A DNA stretch of 64,000 nt from Desulfomonile tiedjei DSM 6799 (GCF_000266945.1 NC_018025.1:1-64000); one strand, 5' to 3'; positions 56,124 through 64,000 are shown, numbered from the stretch's first letter. The notes: generated by a model from the sequence alone, not told the origin. Program-made: numbers and translations.

Positions 56124-56366
56124 AAGGTTTTTAAACAAGGGCAAAAACTCACCTCTCTTCCTGCCGTAAGGGTGTTTCTTTTCCTATATAACTTGTCAAG
56201 AAATCTCAGAAAATGAGGTACTCGTGTTTTGTTGGTGTTTTTTGCCCAGTCTCGGACCATAAAACCGATACGCGACAGAGAGCATTTGTTGTCGCTAAAA
56301 TTGGAAAACGGCGAGAATGCGGTGTCTTGGTCAAGTGTCATGAACCGTCATGAAACGTGTCCTTTC

Positions 56367-56383
56367 TTGGCATGAGCCTTGCA
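56367..56383 (+). promoter_or_regulatory. Sigma-54 promoter
   Basis: TTGGCATGAGCCTTGCA matches the -24/-12 consensus: GG (56369-56370) and GC (56381-56382) stand exactly ten bases apart. Upstream, TCATGA is repeated at 56338 and 56348, one helical turn apart, which may be the activator site. Likely drives the region leading to the PRC-barrel gene. Confidence 0.65.
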
Positions 56384-57040
56384 CAGTTGAACTTCAGTTG
56401 CGTTGACTTGTTTAGGGTGTGAAATTGAATGCTTATCACGCAACGGGCTGAGGCCGATGACAATTGTCGAGGTCCTGATTGGTCACGATGTCGTCGTCGG
56501 AGGAAGATTTGTACACGTATCAGAGAGGAAGCCCGGAAAGTGATGGTTCCTTGCAAGAGCCACTTCGTGGATGTGAATAAAATTCTGCTGACTCATGCTG
56601 CATTGGCCGATGCTGAATGCCAATGCTACGATGGTGAAGAACGCCCGGATGTCTCTTCAGGAGATTTTCGCGCATTTTTTCGTAGACATGACTGCATCAG
56701 AAGAATCGCCTTAGTAGCAGAGACGACGTATTTTGCCCGAAGCTTTGGCTCGGGCTTGAGGCTGCCGGTGGTGGAGAGCCGACTTGAGAATCGGTCTTTG
56801 GACCGTACAGATATGAATGGCATTTCGTCCCTCCCCGGGATGAAACTTGAGTATGGAATCGAAACAGGCAATTGGTACGGATTCCCGCCTCAAGATCGAA
56901 CACGGGCACGAACAAAAGCGGCAAATGTGTACGGGGAGATGATTGACCCGGTGAAAGCAGAGCCGTTCGGGCCCGGTTCCCTATTTCTCCCATGCGCGTC
57001 GAAGCGGCGTGCTGTTAAAAAGAGACTCATGGAGATTACA
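56384..57040 (+). other. Long leader region with an open frame, coding status unclear
   Basis: About 650 bp between the sigma-54 promoter and the PRC-barrel start. One plus-strand frame (from 56429) stays open and joins the PRC gene in frame, but its 204 residues are Arg/Cys-rich without a recognisable domain and would bury a signal peptide. I consider it non-coding or a decayed gene. No other gene is seen. The stretch 56124-56366 before the promoter is empty. Confidence 0.4.
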
Positions 57041-57589
57041 ATGAAGAAGATTAACATCCTTATGATGATACTGTCGTTTGTTCTTGTTGCATTCGTTTCG
57101 GGGCAGGCACTTGCACAAAGCGATGTAGGCAAGATGACTGCTCCGGGCGCCCAAAGTCCGGCAGACAGACCTGGTGGCACAATGGATCGTGAGATGCAAA
57201 AAGATGTATCCTCAATGCCTCACGTATCGAAGGCCGAGATGCCCATGCGCGTATCCAAGTTAATCGGTAGGGATGTTGTGAACAAGAACGATGAGAAGCT
57301 TGGAGAGGTACACGATTTTATCCTGGATAAAGACGGGAAGATCAGTTACATGATCATTAGCCACGGCGGTCTGTTGGGGATCGGTGACAAGCTGACTCCT
57401 GTCCCGTGGAATAAGGTCGCTTCTGCAGGTGAAGTCCAAATGGATACCAGAGACAATCTGGTGCTAAACATCGCAAAGGCGACATTGGATCAAGCTCCAA
57501 CTTTTAGCAGCACCGATTATATGAACTTCGCACAACGCGATTTCCAAAATAAGATAGACCAGCATTTTGCTGGTACGACCGGCCCGTAA
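57041..57589 (+). CDS. Secreted PRC-barrel domain protein
   Basis: Product of 182 residues: signal peptide (MKKINILMMILSFVLVAFVS, cleavage after ALAQ near 29), a Met/Pro-rich spacer (30-65) and one PRC-barrel (about 67-140) with VSKLIGRDVVNKNDEKLGEVHDFILD and VPWNKVASAGEVQMD. The C-terminus YMNFAQRDFQNKIDQHF is helical. Periplasmic PRC-barrel proteins are often stress- or envelope-related. The ATG at 57041 has GGAG ahead. A sigma-54 promoter lies 660 bp upstream. A strong terminator follows. Confidence 0.85.
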   Translation: MKKINILMMILSFVLVAFVSGQALAQSDVGKMTAPGAQSPADRPGGTMDREMQKDVSSMPHVSKAEMPMRVSKLIGRDVVNKNDEKLGEVHDFILDKDGKISYMIISHGGLLGIGDKLTPVPWNKVASAGEVQMDTRDNLVLNIAKATLDQAPTFSSTDYMNFAQRDFQNKIDQHFAGTTGP

Positions 57590-57654
57590 GAGCTGAGTCC
57601 CGAACGAATAGCGAGTTGCCGCGGACGCACGGGAGCGTCCTGGATGCAACTTGC

Positions 57655-57693
57655 TGAGGTCCGCCCGTGGAAGAGCGGACCTCAATTTTTTTT
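57655..57693 (+). terminator. Rho-independent terminator of the PRC-barrel gene
   Basis: Perfect 10-bp stem TGAGGTCCGC (57655-57664) with GCGGACCTCA (57675-57684), followed by eight T (57686-57693). A second small hairpin, GGACGC-6-GCGTCC (57623-57640), precedes it. Confidence 0.85.
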
Positions 57694-57761
57694 CGAAGTC
57701 CGATCTTAAGAGCTTCATATAAACAGTTGCGAAAATCAATGACTGATTGAGGATAGGAGTG

Positions 57762-57856
57762 TTGGTGGGTGCCGGCCTCCGTGCCGGCACATCTTCAATA
57801 TGATCAATGATGTCGACAAAATGGTCCGGCAGGGAGGCCGATCCCCACCAATATCT
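57762..57856 (+). repeat. Paired-hairpin (BIME-like) repeat, copy F
   Basis: Hairpin 1 GTGCCGGC-CTCCGT-GCCGGCAC (57769-57790) is perfect; hairpin 2 (57824-57847) has decayed to GGTCCGGC...GCCGATCC. The ends read TTGGTGGG and CCCACCAAT. Sits between the terminator and the convergent kinase gene. Confidence 0.8.
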
Positions 57857-57906
57857 TGTATTGGAGCGTGGGATAAAAGAAGTTTTAGCAATCGCTCTAA
57901 TGCCCA

Positions 57907-59352
57907 TCAAATGACTGATGGTTCTCGAATCGGTAACGAGACGAGCACTGTAGTTCCTGTGCCCACAACGGAGCTGATCTGAATCGACCCGTCAAGCGAT
58001 TCCACAAGGGCCAAACAGACGGCAAGGCCGAGTCCGGTTCCTTTTCCAGGCTCTTTGGTCGTGAAGAAGGGATCGAATATCTTGCTGAGATCCGATTCCG
58101 GTATTCCACAGCCAGAATCCTCCACCTCGATGAGGACCCGATCCGGAGTCGCACTGGTGCGTAGAGAAATTGTGCCGCCAGAGTCCCCAATGGCATCGGC
58201 TGCATTGAAGAGGAGATTCACAAGCGTCTGTCGTAATTTTTCCGGTTCAGTCTCGAGCAAGGGAAGTTCTTCAGCCAGATCGATCTGGAACGTGATATTT
58301 CGAAAACCTTTTCGCCCCAGGATCAGCGCACTGCAGCTTTTGACCAGTTCATTGATATTACAGATTTCGATCTGTTTCCGTATCGGCCGTGCGAATTCCA
58401 GAAGGTGCCGGAGTATTTCATTGATTCGTTTGAGTTCCGCGCTCATGCGCGTAAGTATTTCGGCGCGAGACTCCACATGTGCATTTCTTTCAAGGAGCTC
58501 CGTGTATCCCATGAGAATCTGGAGCGGGTTGCCGATTTCGTGCGCCAGACCTGCCGCCAATCGACCTACGCCTGCGAGCTTTTCGGAACGAACCAGTCCC
58601 TGTTGGGCCTTTTCAAGGTCTTTGTTGGCGGTGCTCAATTGAACTATGAGAGCTTCCATTTTTTGCCGATCGTCGAGTATTTTCGCTATGATCACTCTGA
58701 GCCGAGATGCGATTTTCTGAATGTCGTCTCCGCGGCCTGCGGGATAGGAATCAGAAGGTAGATCGATGAAGCCGGCAGCTTTCCTGGCCAAGTCCGCTGC
58801 ATCGGCAAGCGGCCCGATGACGGTACGATGAAAGAGAAGGTACCCGAGGAAAAAGAGGGCTCCTTGCGTCAGAACGAGATAAGCTCCAAAAAATTTCCAG
58901 GCAGGGGCAAAAACGGATGCGGGAATATGCATGATTCCACGAGCGGTCCTGATTCCTTCAGGGAAATCTCCGGTTGAATCTACAGTCACCACCATTCCAT
59001 GAAACAGACCTGTCGGCCATTTCTCTGCTCTTACCGTTTTTCCTGTTTTTGTCTGATCCGGTTTGTCAGTGTTTGTGTCGAGACCGCAGCCGCCGATCAG
59101 TGTGCCGTGAGCATCGTACAACAAAAGACCGAAACCCATCTGTTCGCGACACAGATCTCTCACACGTTCCCACATGCGGTCTTTCCCGCGATCTGAAAGA
59201 ATCTGCTTCTGAAGAGCTTCAAAGAGGACAGCGGCCTGATAGACTCGGGAATCTACTGCTGCTCGTTCCAATGAGGCGCAAAACGCGATGAAGAGCAGTA
59301 CGCCGCTGACGAACAGTATGATCGCGAGATTGACGAGAATTCCCCAGCGCAT
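57907..59352 (-). CDS. Membrane sensor histidine kinase
   Basis: Product of 481 residues: first helix (about 7-25), periplasmic sensor of about 125 residues, second helix (about 155-175), HAMP-like linker (RTVIGPLADAADLARKAAGF), H-box in GLAHEIGNPLQIL (near 272), N-box NLLFNAADAIGD (near 377), DSGCGIPESDLS (near 410) and GTGLGLAVC. Closest to NtrB/AtoS-type kinases that serve sigma-54 activators. The frame is open further upstream (to 59418), but ATG 59352 has GAGGAGG before it. No response regulator adjoins. It is 129 bp after psd on the same strand. Confidence 0.9.
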   Translation of the reverse strand: MRWGILVNLAIILFVSGVLLFIAFCASLERAAVDSRVYQAAVLFEALQKQILSDRGKDRMWERVRDLCREQMGFGLLLYDAHGTLIGGCGLDTNTDKPDQTKTGKTVRAEKWPTGLFHGMVVTVDSTGDFPEGIRTARGIMHIPASVFAPAWKFFGAYLVLTQGALFFLGYLLFHRTVIGPLADAADLARKAAGFIDLPSDSYPAGRGDDIQKIASRLRVIIAKILDDRQKMEALIVQLSTANKDLEKAQQGLVRSEKLAGVGRLAAGLAHEIGNPLQILMGYTELLERNAHVESRAEILTRMSAELKRINEILRHLLEFARPIRKQIEICNINELVKSCSALILGRKGFRNITFQIDLAEELPLLETEPEKLRQTLVNLLFNAADAIGDSGGTISLRTSATPDRVLIEVEDSGCGIPESDLSKIFDPFFTTKEPGKGTGLGLAVCLALVESLDGSIQISSVVGTGTTVLVSLPIREPSVI

Positions 59353-59481
59353 TGACCTCCTCGGAATCTGAACGCAATAGTACATCGAGTGCATTGAATA
59401 CAACAGAATATCAAACAAATAGCAATCGGAGAATTTGCTGATGATTGCCTTTGCGGCTTACCGTGAGGCTCTTGTACGAGA

Positions 59482-60147
59482 TTATCGGTTGGATTTGTTC
59501 CTTCTGGCGATAATGCTTTCTCCTGCTCTGACGCGGTCGCCAGGGTAAACCTGGAAATCGAATTCCTGGGGAAGGTAAATATCCAGGCGAGAGCCGAACC
59601 GTATGAGTCCAAATCTGTCTCCTCGGCAGACCATGTCTCCTTCTTTCACCCAGCAGGCGATACGTCTTGCCAAGATGCCGGCAATTTGAACTACTGCGAT
59701 CGTAACTCCTTCACCGGTCAGGACTATTGCATTGTGCTCGTTAACGTCAGATGCAGCGGGTTCTCGTGCATCGAGAAACCGGCCCGGAACATGACGGATC
59801 GACTGAACAATCCCGGAAATCGGCCATCGGTTCACATGTACATTCAGCACAGACATGAATACACTTATGCGCTTCAGAGGCACTCCGGGAAGATTTTCCG
59901 ACTGCGCGTGTTCGACTACTTCTGCGACGGTTCCATCCGCGGGGGATAAGACCAGCCCAGCGCCTAAAGGAGGAACGCGATCGGGATTTCTGAAGAAGGC
60001 AGCAACAACAACGGATACCAGCAGGAACACAAATGATGTGAATGGATAATCGAGGAGCCAGCATAAGAATGAAATCACGAGAAAGGGAACAAAGAATACG
60101 AATCCTTCCCGTGCGATGGGTTCATAATGTCCGGCCTTGTTGATCAT
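59482..60147 (-). CDS. psd: Phosphatidylserine decarboxylase (short, Psd-B type)
   Basis: Makes phosphatidylethanolamine from phosphatidylserine. Product of 221 residues with two N-terminal helices (about 15-50) and the decarboxylase core: FFRNPDRVPP (near 51), SPADGTV (near 68), HVNRWPISG (near 104), EHNA (near 137). The self-cleavage site that makes the pyruvoyl group is Gly185-Ser186 (FGSRLD). The four-base overlap with ilvH indicates one operon. pssA, which often follows, is missing here. Confidence 0.92.
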   Translation of the reverse strand: MINKAGHYEPIAREGFVFFVPFLVISFLCWLLDYPFTSFVFLLVSVVVAAFFRNPDRVPPLGAGLVLSPADGTVAEVVEHAQSENLPGVPLKRISVFMSVLNVHVNRWPISGIVQSIRHVPGRFLDAREPAASDVNEHNAIVLTGEGVTIAVVQIAGILARRIACWVKEGDMVCRGDRFGLIRFGSRLDIYLPQEFDFQVYPGDRVRAGESIIARRNKSNR

Positions 60148-60659
60148 TCGGCAGCACTCGCGGCCTTGAGCGTCTTCTTGGCCCTTGGAATAGCGACCGT
60201 TCCCGTACGAATCAGCTCGGTGATGCCGGCGGGAGCGAGCAATTCCAGGAATGCATCGATCTTGCTTTGAGTACCGGAAGCCTCAACAGTCAACGTCTCA
60301 TGGCTGACATCCACGACTTTGCCTCTGAAGATATCGGCTATTCTGAGAATGTCTCCACGGCTTGAGGCAGTTGCCTTTACGCGCACAAGAATCAACTCCC
60401 TGTCCACGTAATCTCCGGCAGTCAAATCCTGCACTTTGACCACATTGATCAGTTTTCGGAGTTGCTTGACGATTTGCTCGATTATCTGTTCGCTACCGTG
60501 TGTGACGATAGTCATGCGGGAATAGTTGCTATCGAAGGTTGGAGCAACCGTCAGAGAATGAATGTTGAAAGCTCGACCTGAAAACATACCCGCAACGCGA
60601 GCGAGCACGCCGGGCTTGTTTTCCACCAGGACCGAAATAACGTGTCTGTCGTCGTTCAT
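60144..60659 (-). CDS. ilvH: Acetolactate synthase small subunit
   Basis: Regulatory subunit of acetohydroxyacid synthase, first step of branched-chain amino acid synthesis. Product of 171 residues with an N-terminal ACT domain ([31 protein letters not shown], near 6-36; the valine site) and the C-terminal ACT-like half ([32 protein letters not shown]). Overlaps both neighbours by four bases, so ilvB-ilvH-psd are translationally coupled. Confidence 0.94.
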   Translation of the reverse strand: MNDDRHVISVLVENKPGVLARVAGMFSGRAFNIHSLTVAPTFDSNYSRMTIVTHGSEQIIEQIVKQLRKLINVVKVQDLTAGDYVDRELILVRVKATASSRGDILRIADIFRGKVVDVSHETLTVEASGTQSKIDAFLELLAPAGITELIRTGTVAIPRAKKTLKAASAAE

Positions 60660-62362
60660 ATGAGTATCATGTTGGTCAGAGACGCTCCGGCGGGTACCAT
60701 GGGGTACACGCCTTCTTCGCGTTCCACCACGAAATCGATTATTACAGGCCCATCGATCTCGAGGGCCTTTCTAATGGTTGGTTCAACTTCCGAGGTCGTC
60801 GTCGCCCGAAGACCTACCGCACCGTATGCTTCAGCAAGTTTCACGAAATCAGGGGCTACCATAATATCGGTATGTGCATAGACATTGTCGTAGAAGCGTT
60901 CCTGCCACTGACGAACCATTCCCAGATAGCCGTTGTTGAGTATGGCAATCTTCACGGGCAAATGGTACTGAGCCACAGTTGCAAGCTCTTGGATGTTCAT
61001 CTGGATCGAGCCGTCACCGGCTATATCGATGACGATTTTGTCCGGAAATGCCACCTGAGCGCCGATTGCCGCGGGGAAGCCATAGCCCATGGTGCCGAGG
61101 CCTCCTGAGGTGAGGAACGTCCGGGGTCGATCGAAAAGATAATACTGAGCCGCCCACATCTGATTCTGTCCAACTTCAGTGGTGATTATGGCCCGGTCCG
61201 CAGTGAGTTCGTAAAGCTTTTCCACTACGTACTGCGGCTTAATGGTCTCGGTGGTACGATCGAAGCGCAATCTCTGCTCGTTTCTCCAGGCAGTGAGCTG
61301 AACGTGCCATTCCTTCAATGTGTCGCGCCTATCGTTTTTGGAATAACCTTTCTTTTTGAGCACTTCGATCAGTTTGGCAAGCGCATTCTTTGCATCCGCT
61401 ACAATGGGAACATCGACTGCGAGATTCTTCTGGATCGAGGTCGGATCTATGTCGATATGGATAATTTTTGCTTGTGGTGCAAACTCTTCTATTTTGCCCG
61501 TGACTCGATCGTCAAATCTGGCTCCAACTGCGAGCAGCAAGTCAGAATTGCTGACAGCCATGTTTGCACGATACGTTCCGTGCATCCCAAGCATGCCGAG
61601 GGATAGAGGATGAGTTCCGGGAAAGCAACCCAATCCCATGAGCGTCATAGTAACGGGAAATCCCATCATCTCTGCCAATTCTGTAAGTTCCCGGTGTGCT
61701 TCCGCTGTTATGACGCCGCCACCCGCGTAGATGACAGGTTTCTTGGCCTCTGCCAGCATGGCCGCGGCACGTTTTATCGAAGGAATGTAAGGCTTAATTG
61801 TCGGTTTGTACGTCGGCAGGGAGACAGTTTTGGGATATTCAAACTCTGTCTTTGCCTGGACGATATCTTTTGGGAGGTCGACCAGAACGGGGCCGGGGCG
61901 GCCGGTACTTGCAATGACAAAGGCTTCTTTTATGGTCTGGGCGAGATCTTCCAACCTGCTAACGAGGTAGTTGTGCTTCGTACAGGGCCTGGTTATGCCC
62001 ACAATATCGGCTTCCTGAAACGCGTCATTACCGATAAGGGGAGTGGGAACCTGTCCGGTAAAAACGATAACCGGAATGGAGTCCATGCACGCGGTTGCAA
62101 GTCCCGTCACAGTGTTAGTGCCCCCGGGTCCCGATGTGACGATACATATACCGGGTTTTCCCGTTGCCCTGGCATAGCCGTCGGCAGCGTGAACCGCAGC
62201 CTGTTCGTGACGAGTGAGTATGAATTTGAAATCCTCGGAGAATTCTCGGGCCATCGCATCGAAGATGTCGATAACGGCTCCTCCGGGATATCCGAAGATA
62301 GTGTCGACTCCTTCCTCTACCAACGAGCGAAGGAGAATCTGTGCGCCATTTAATTCGGACAT
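60656..62362 (-). CDS. ilvB: Acetolactate synthase large subunit
   Basis: TPP-dependent catalytic subunit, 568 residues. [13 protein letters not shown] (near 24), [20 protein letters not shown] with the catalytic Glu (near 50), [13 protein letters not shown] (near 155), TPP/Mg motif [23 protein letters not shown] ending in [15 protein letters not shown] (near 440-480). The ATG at 62362 is preferred over TTG 62377. ilvC is absent from the operon, unlike in several relatives. Confidence 0.95.
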   Translation of the reverse strand: MSELNGAQILLRSLVEEGVDTIFGYPGGAVIDIFDAMAREFSEDFKFILTRHEQAAVHAADGYARATGKPGICIVTSGPGGTNTVTGLATACMDSIPVIVFTGQVPTPLIGNDAFQEADIVGITRPCTKHNYLVSRLEDLAQTIKEAFVIASTGRPGPVLVDLPKDIVQAKTEFEYPKTVSLPTYKPTIKPYIPSIKRAAAMLAEAKKPVIYAGGGVITAEAHRELTELAEMMGFPVTMTLMGLGCFPGTHPLSLGMLGMHGTYRANMAVSNSDLLLAVGARFDDRVTGKIEEFAPQAKIIHIDIDPTSIQKNLAVDVPIVADAKNALAKLIEVLKKKGYSKNDRRDTLKEWHVQLTAWRNEQRLRFDRTTETIKPQYVVEKLYELTADRAIITTEVGQNQMWAAQYYLFDRPRTFLTSGGLGTMGYGFPAAIGAQVAFPDKIVIDIAGDGSIQMNIQELATVAQYHLPVKIAILNNGYLGMVRQWQERFYDNVYAHTDIMVAPDFVKLAEAYGAVGLRATTTSEVEPTIRKALEIDGPVIIDFVVEREEGVYPMVPAGASLTNMILI

Positions 62363-62478
62363 AAGTTCACTTACCAAGGCCGGACGAATTACTGGGGGAC
62401 TGTGACCAAAAAGTGTTTTGAGGGCCGGATGAGGCAGTCACAGTTACCTGACAATACTGTCGTCGTGTTCCGGTTTCC

Positions 62479-62703
62479 TTACTGTTGTCTGATCCTGCTC
62501 AGAATCCGTTCGATTTCGTCTCTGCCTTTGAGCTTCTTCTTCTGCAAGGTCTTCCGTTCCAATTCCTCACCGGCCGTGAGATAAACCCTTTTGTTGAACG
62601 CTTCCAGTTGTTCCTCGAATTCGAGATGCTCCTGCCACAACTTCTTCAATTCGGGATCTCTTTCCTTCCACTCCTGAATCAGTTCAAGGTCTCTTTTTTC
62701 CAT
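62479..62703 (-). CDS. DUF465 (YdcH-like) small protein
   Basis: Product of 74 residues, highly charged and helical. The DUF465 pattern is clear: WKERDPELKKLWQEHLEFEEQLEAFNKRV then LERKTLQKKKLKGRDEIERIL, a two-helix hairpin. Function unknown. ATG 62703 is preferred because the family starts there. It is 116 bp before ilvB and probably shares the promoter at 62743-62771. Confidence 0.82.
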   Translation of the reverse strand: MEKRDLELIQEWKERDPELKKLWQEHLEFEEQLEAFNKRVYLTAGEELERKTLQKKKLKGRDEIERILSRIRQQ

Positions 62704-62742
62704 AGGAAGCCCTTTTTGTTTTGCTTGCATATTTACAACTTG

Positions 62743-62771
62743 TTTTTAGCGGTCCGGAAACAATTTGTCAA
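62743..62771 (-). promoter_or_regulatory. Sigma-70 promoter for DUF465-ilvBH-psd
   Basis: Minus strand TTGACA (-35, 62766-62771, perfect) and TAAAAA (-10, 62743-62748) with 17 bp between. It overlaps the -35 of the divergent promoter. Confidence 0.5.
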
Positions 62772-62792
62772 CTGACTGAAACACCTTAATAA
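62765..62792 (+). promoter_or_regulatory. Divergent sigma-70 promoter
   Basis: Plus strand TTGTCA (-35, 62765-62770) and TAATAA (-10, 62787-62792) with 16 bp between, 45 bp before the small gene at 62837. Shares bases with the minus-strand -35. Confidence 0.45.
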
Positions 62793-62836
62793 CACCAGCC
62801 TTTGCCGTGTAATTGCCTTTATCTGAGGGGTCTGCT

Positions 62837-63088
62837 ATGACCGGTAATATTGATGAAGTGCGGAGTTCAAATGTGAATGAGGCAAGGGTCAGATTTTTGG
62901 GAGAGAATGGAACGAGTCTCGAATGCGTCTTCGGACCGGCATCGAAGAACGATGCACTGACACTCGCAGTATTAGCAAGGGATTACAACCCTGTGGTTCT
63001 GATGCCGGATGTAGCGTTTGCTAAAAGCCATGTTGGGACGTATCTTCATCCTCTTTGGGTGTCAGGCCTGGTCGAACGAGGAAACTGA
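62837..63088 (+). CDS. Unknown small protein
   Basis: Product of 83 residues, not recognised. It is soluble and mildly acidic, with a segment ARVRFLGENGTSLECVFGPAS (near 15-35) that would form two strands. ATG 62837 follows GAGGGG and a good promoter, which supports expression. There is no partner on this strand. Confidence 0.5.
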   Translation: MTGNIDEVRSSNVNEARVRFLGENGTSLECVFGPASKNDALTLAVLARDYNPVVLMPDVAFAKSHVGTYLHPLWVSGLVERGN

Positions 63089-63380
63089 TTCCGAAGGGCG
63101 CAATTGTTGAGCTGACACTCAACTATTATCAACGATACGTCGGGAGCAAACCTTACGCCTCAAGGCACAGGCAACACAAAACGGTACTCTGGTAACAATT
63201 GCTATCTTCAATTGCCACGGGGGAAAAATCGCTGAAGCGCAGGCAAAATGCACAGGATTCGACAACCTTTCAGTAATGAGCGGGCACGTCCTGGAAGAGG
63301 CAGCCCGATAGTAGCTACGGGTATCAAGCTGTGGACAACGGCGAATCGTCAAAATTAATGTCCGATTGAGGATTAAGAAT
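63089..63380. other. Stretch without recognised features
   Basis: About 290 bp with no credible gene, hairpin or promoter; repeats follow directly. Confidence 0.5.
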
Positions 63381-63470
63381 ATTGGTGGGTGCCGGCCTCC
63401 GTGCCGGCATATGTTCAAAATGCTACATGATATCAATAGAATGGACCGGCAGAGACGCCGGTCCCACTAA
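63381..63470 (+). repeat. Paired-hairpin (BIME-like) repeat, copy G
   Basis: Best-kept copy: ATTGGTGGGTGCCGGC, loop CTCCGT, GCCGGCA (63381-63409), AT-rich spacer, GGACCGGC-AGAGAC-GCCGGTCC (63443-63464), then CCACTA. Its right end runs directly into MITE copy 3. Confidence 0.85.
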
Positions 63471-63605
63471 TACCGATTCGCTTTTCTTCTCATAATATGG
63501 GAGGCTGGAGGTATCCCTCGCTCCGGACGACGCCGAGCCGTCTAATCACTCCGCTCAGGACACCCCAGCCTTCGCTATCTTATGTGCACAACTGCGAAAT
63601 GGTAC
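63470..63605 (+). repeat. 136-bp MITE-like element, copy 3
   Basis: Starts ATACCGATTCGC and ends GCGAAATGGTAC, 136 bp like copies 1 and 2. Starts at the last base of repeat copy G. The 185 bp to the parS site hold nothing else. Confidence 0.75.
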
Positions 63606-63737
63606 AATATCTTTATATTCGAGCGCGAGATAAACGTCAGAATTTTGAGCAATTATGGGTGCAGGATTCTGAAGAAATTCCATGGAAAGACAAATGAAAA
63701 CACCATCTCCCTGCGCTTGATACAGGGACGGCCCCAA

Positions 63738-63753
63738 TGTTTCACGTGGAACA
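63738..63753. promoter_or_regulatory. parS centromere site (ParB-binding)
   Basis: TGTTTCACGTGGAACA matches the bacterial parS consensus TGTTNCACGTGAAACA at all but one defined base, a common variant. It is the core of a 32-bp palindrome (63730-63761, GGCCCC...GGGGCC; one T-G mismatch). ParB loads here and spreads to segregate the origin region; parS sites cluster near oriC, which fits the dnaA end of this window. parAB are not in the window. Confidence 0.85.
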
Positions 63754-63790
63754 TTGGGGCCGTATCTTCTCGTAATAAAAGAGAAAACAT

Positions 63791-64000
63791 CTATTTTGCA
63801 GGTGGCGTTTCGCCGGACGGCTGAGGTGATGCAGGTGCAGGAGAGCCTCCGGAAGGAGCTTGCGGCATGGCAGGAGGTGCCGACTGCGGTGCTTCCGATT
63901 GTGTCGGGGGGGCTCCACTGCCAGGAGTCTCAGGAGTGCCCGTAGGCGGTACGGCAGAAGGTGCACCGGATTCTTCGCTAACAATCGATCGTTCCTGGAT
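63791..64000 (-). CDS. C-terminal part of a Pro-rich-tailed protein (possibly SecG)
   Basis: The minus-strand frame enters from beyond 64000 and ends at TAG 63791-63793; 69 residues are visible. They begin IQERSIVSEESGAP and continue as a Pro/Ala/Gly/Ser/Thr-rich tail ending SGETPPAK. Deltaproteobacterial SecG proteins often have a similar charged end plus Pro-rich tail, but no membrane helix is in view, so this is only a suggestion. Confidence 0.6.
   Translation of the reverse strand: MQERSIVSEESGAPSAVPPTGTPETPGSGAPPTQSEAPQSAPPAMPQAPSGGSPAPASPQPSGETPPAK

Noticed and set aside
56429-57040. In-frame N-terminal extension of 204 codons on the PRC-barrel protein
   Set aside because: It would bury a clear signal peptide, has no domain pattern and unusual Arg/Cys composition, and a good ribosome-binding site stands before ATG 57041.
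19006-63605. 136-bp repeats as a CRISPR or tRNA-derived feature
   Set aside because: Copies are far apart, without regular spacing, cas genes or tRNA-like arms; inverted ends fit a MITE better.

Overview
The window begins 20 bases before a dnaA-dnaN-gyrB block, so it is almost certainly the first 64 kb clockwise of a chromosomal replication origin. The gene content suggests a strictly anaerobic deltaproteobacterium (Desulfobacterota), probably a sulfate reducer or syntroph of the Desulfomonile/Syntrophobacterales kind. The evidence is HdrABC with a fused MvhD domain, a four-subunit 2-oxoacid:ferredoxin oxidoreductase, a one-chain FAD/Fe-S lactate- or glycolate-type dehydrogenase, an MglA-like GTPase, PATAN (DUF4388) regulators, a sigma-54 promoter, and ilvBH next to psd. 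The genus is inferred, not proven.

Layout. 0-5.3 kb: dnaA, dnaN, gyrB. 5.5-8.4 kb: a membrane-anchored unknown, a rhomboid protease and an Mrp-type P-loop ATPase, all on the minus strand. 8.7-15.8 kb: one long minus-strand operon, korDABC-hdrACB, with a good sigma-70 promoter. 16-19 kb: a RelE/ParE-type toxin-antitoxin pair and a stand-alone ChlI-ChlD (AAA plus VWA) fusion. 19.3-21.1 kb: an SGNH-like gene broken by one in-frame TGA, and a YdcF-like gene. 21.2-35.3 kb: a minus-strand Wzx/Wzy-type surface polysaccharide cluster with a phosphoglycosyl transferase of unusual domain order, flippase, polymerase, five glycosyltransferases, two methyltransferase-like proteins and a formyltransferase. 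36-44 kb: a HAMP-only membrane protein, a DUF2330 plus polytopic membrane protein, an ankyrin-repeat remnant, a small secreted protein and the FAD/Fe-S dehydrogenase. 44.7-56.1 kb: a plus-strand chemosensory array, cheW-cheR-cheW-cheA(REC)-cheB-(REC-PAS)-(REC-PATAN)-mglA-(PAS-kinase-REC-PATAN), with no receptor gene. 57-63 kb: a PRC-barrel protein behind a sigma-54 promoter, a sensor kinase, then DUF465-ilvB-ilvH-psd on the minus strand. The right end carries a consensus parS site and the Pro-rich tail of a gene that continues outside the window.

How the parts work together (inference). The kor-hdr operon probably couples oxidative decarboxylation of a 2-oxoacid, through reduced ferredoxin, to an electron-bifurcating or -confurcating Hdr complex. 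The che-mgl-PATAN block probably sets polarity or output of a surface motility machine such as type IV pili, or another cellular function, rather than flagella: no flagellar genes are present. The polysaccharide cluster supplies a cell-surface glycan.

Intergenic DNA is rich in short mobile-looking repeats. There are seven copies of a roughly 90-bp paired-hairpin (BIME-like) element with ATTGGTGGG/CCCACCAAT ends. There are three full copies, each 136 bp, and one truncated copy of a MITE-like element with ATACC...GGTAT ends. A 101-bp hairpin element and several single hairpins also occur. I saw no tRNA, rRNA, CRISPR array, complete insertion sequence or prophage.
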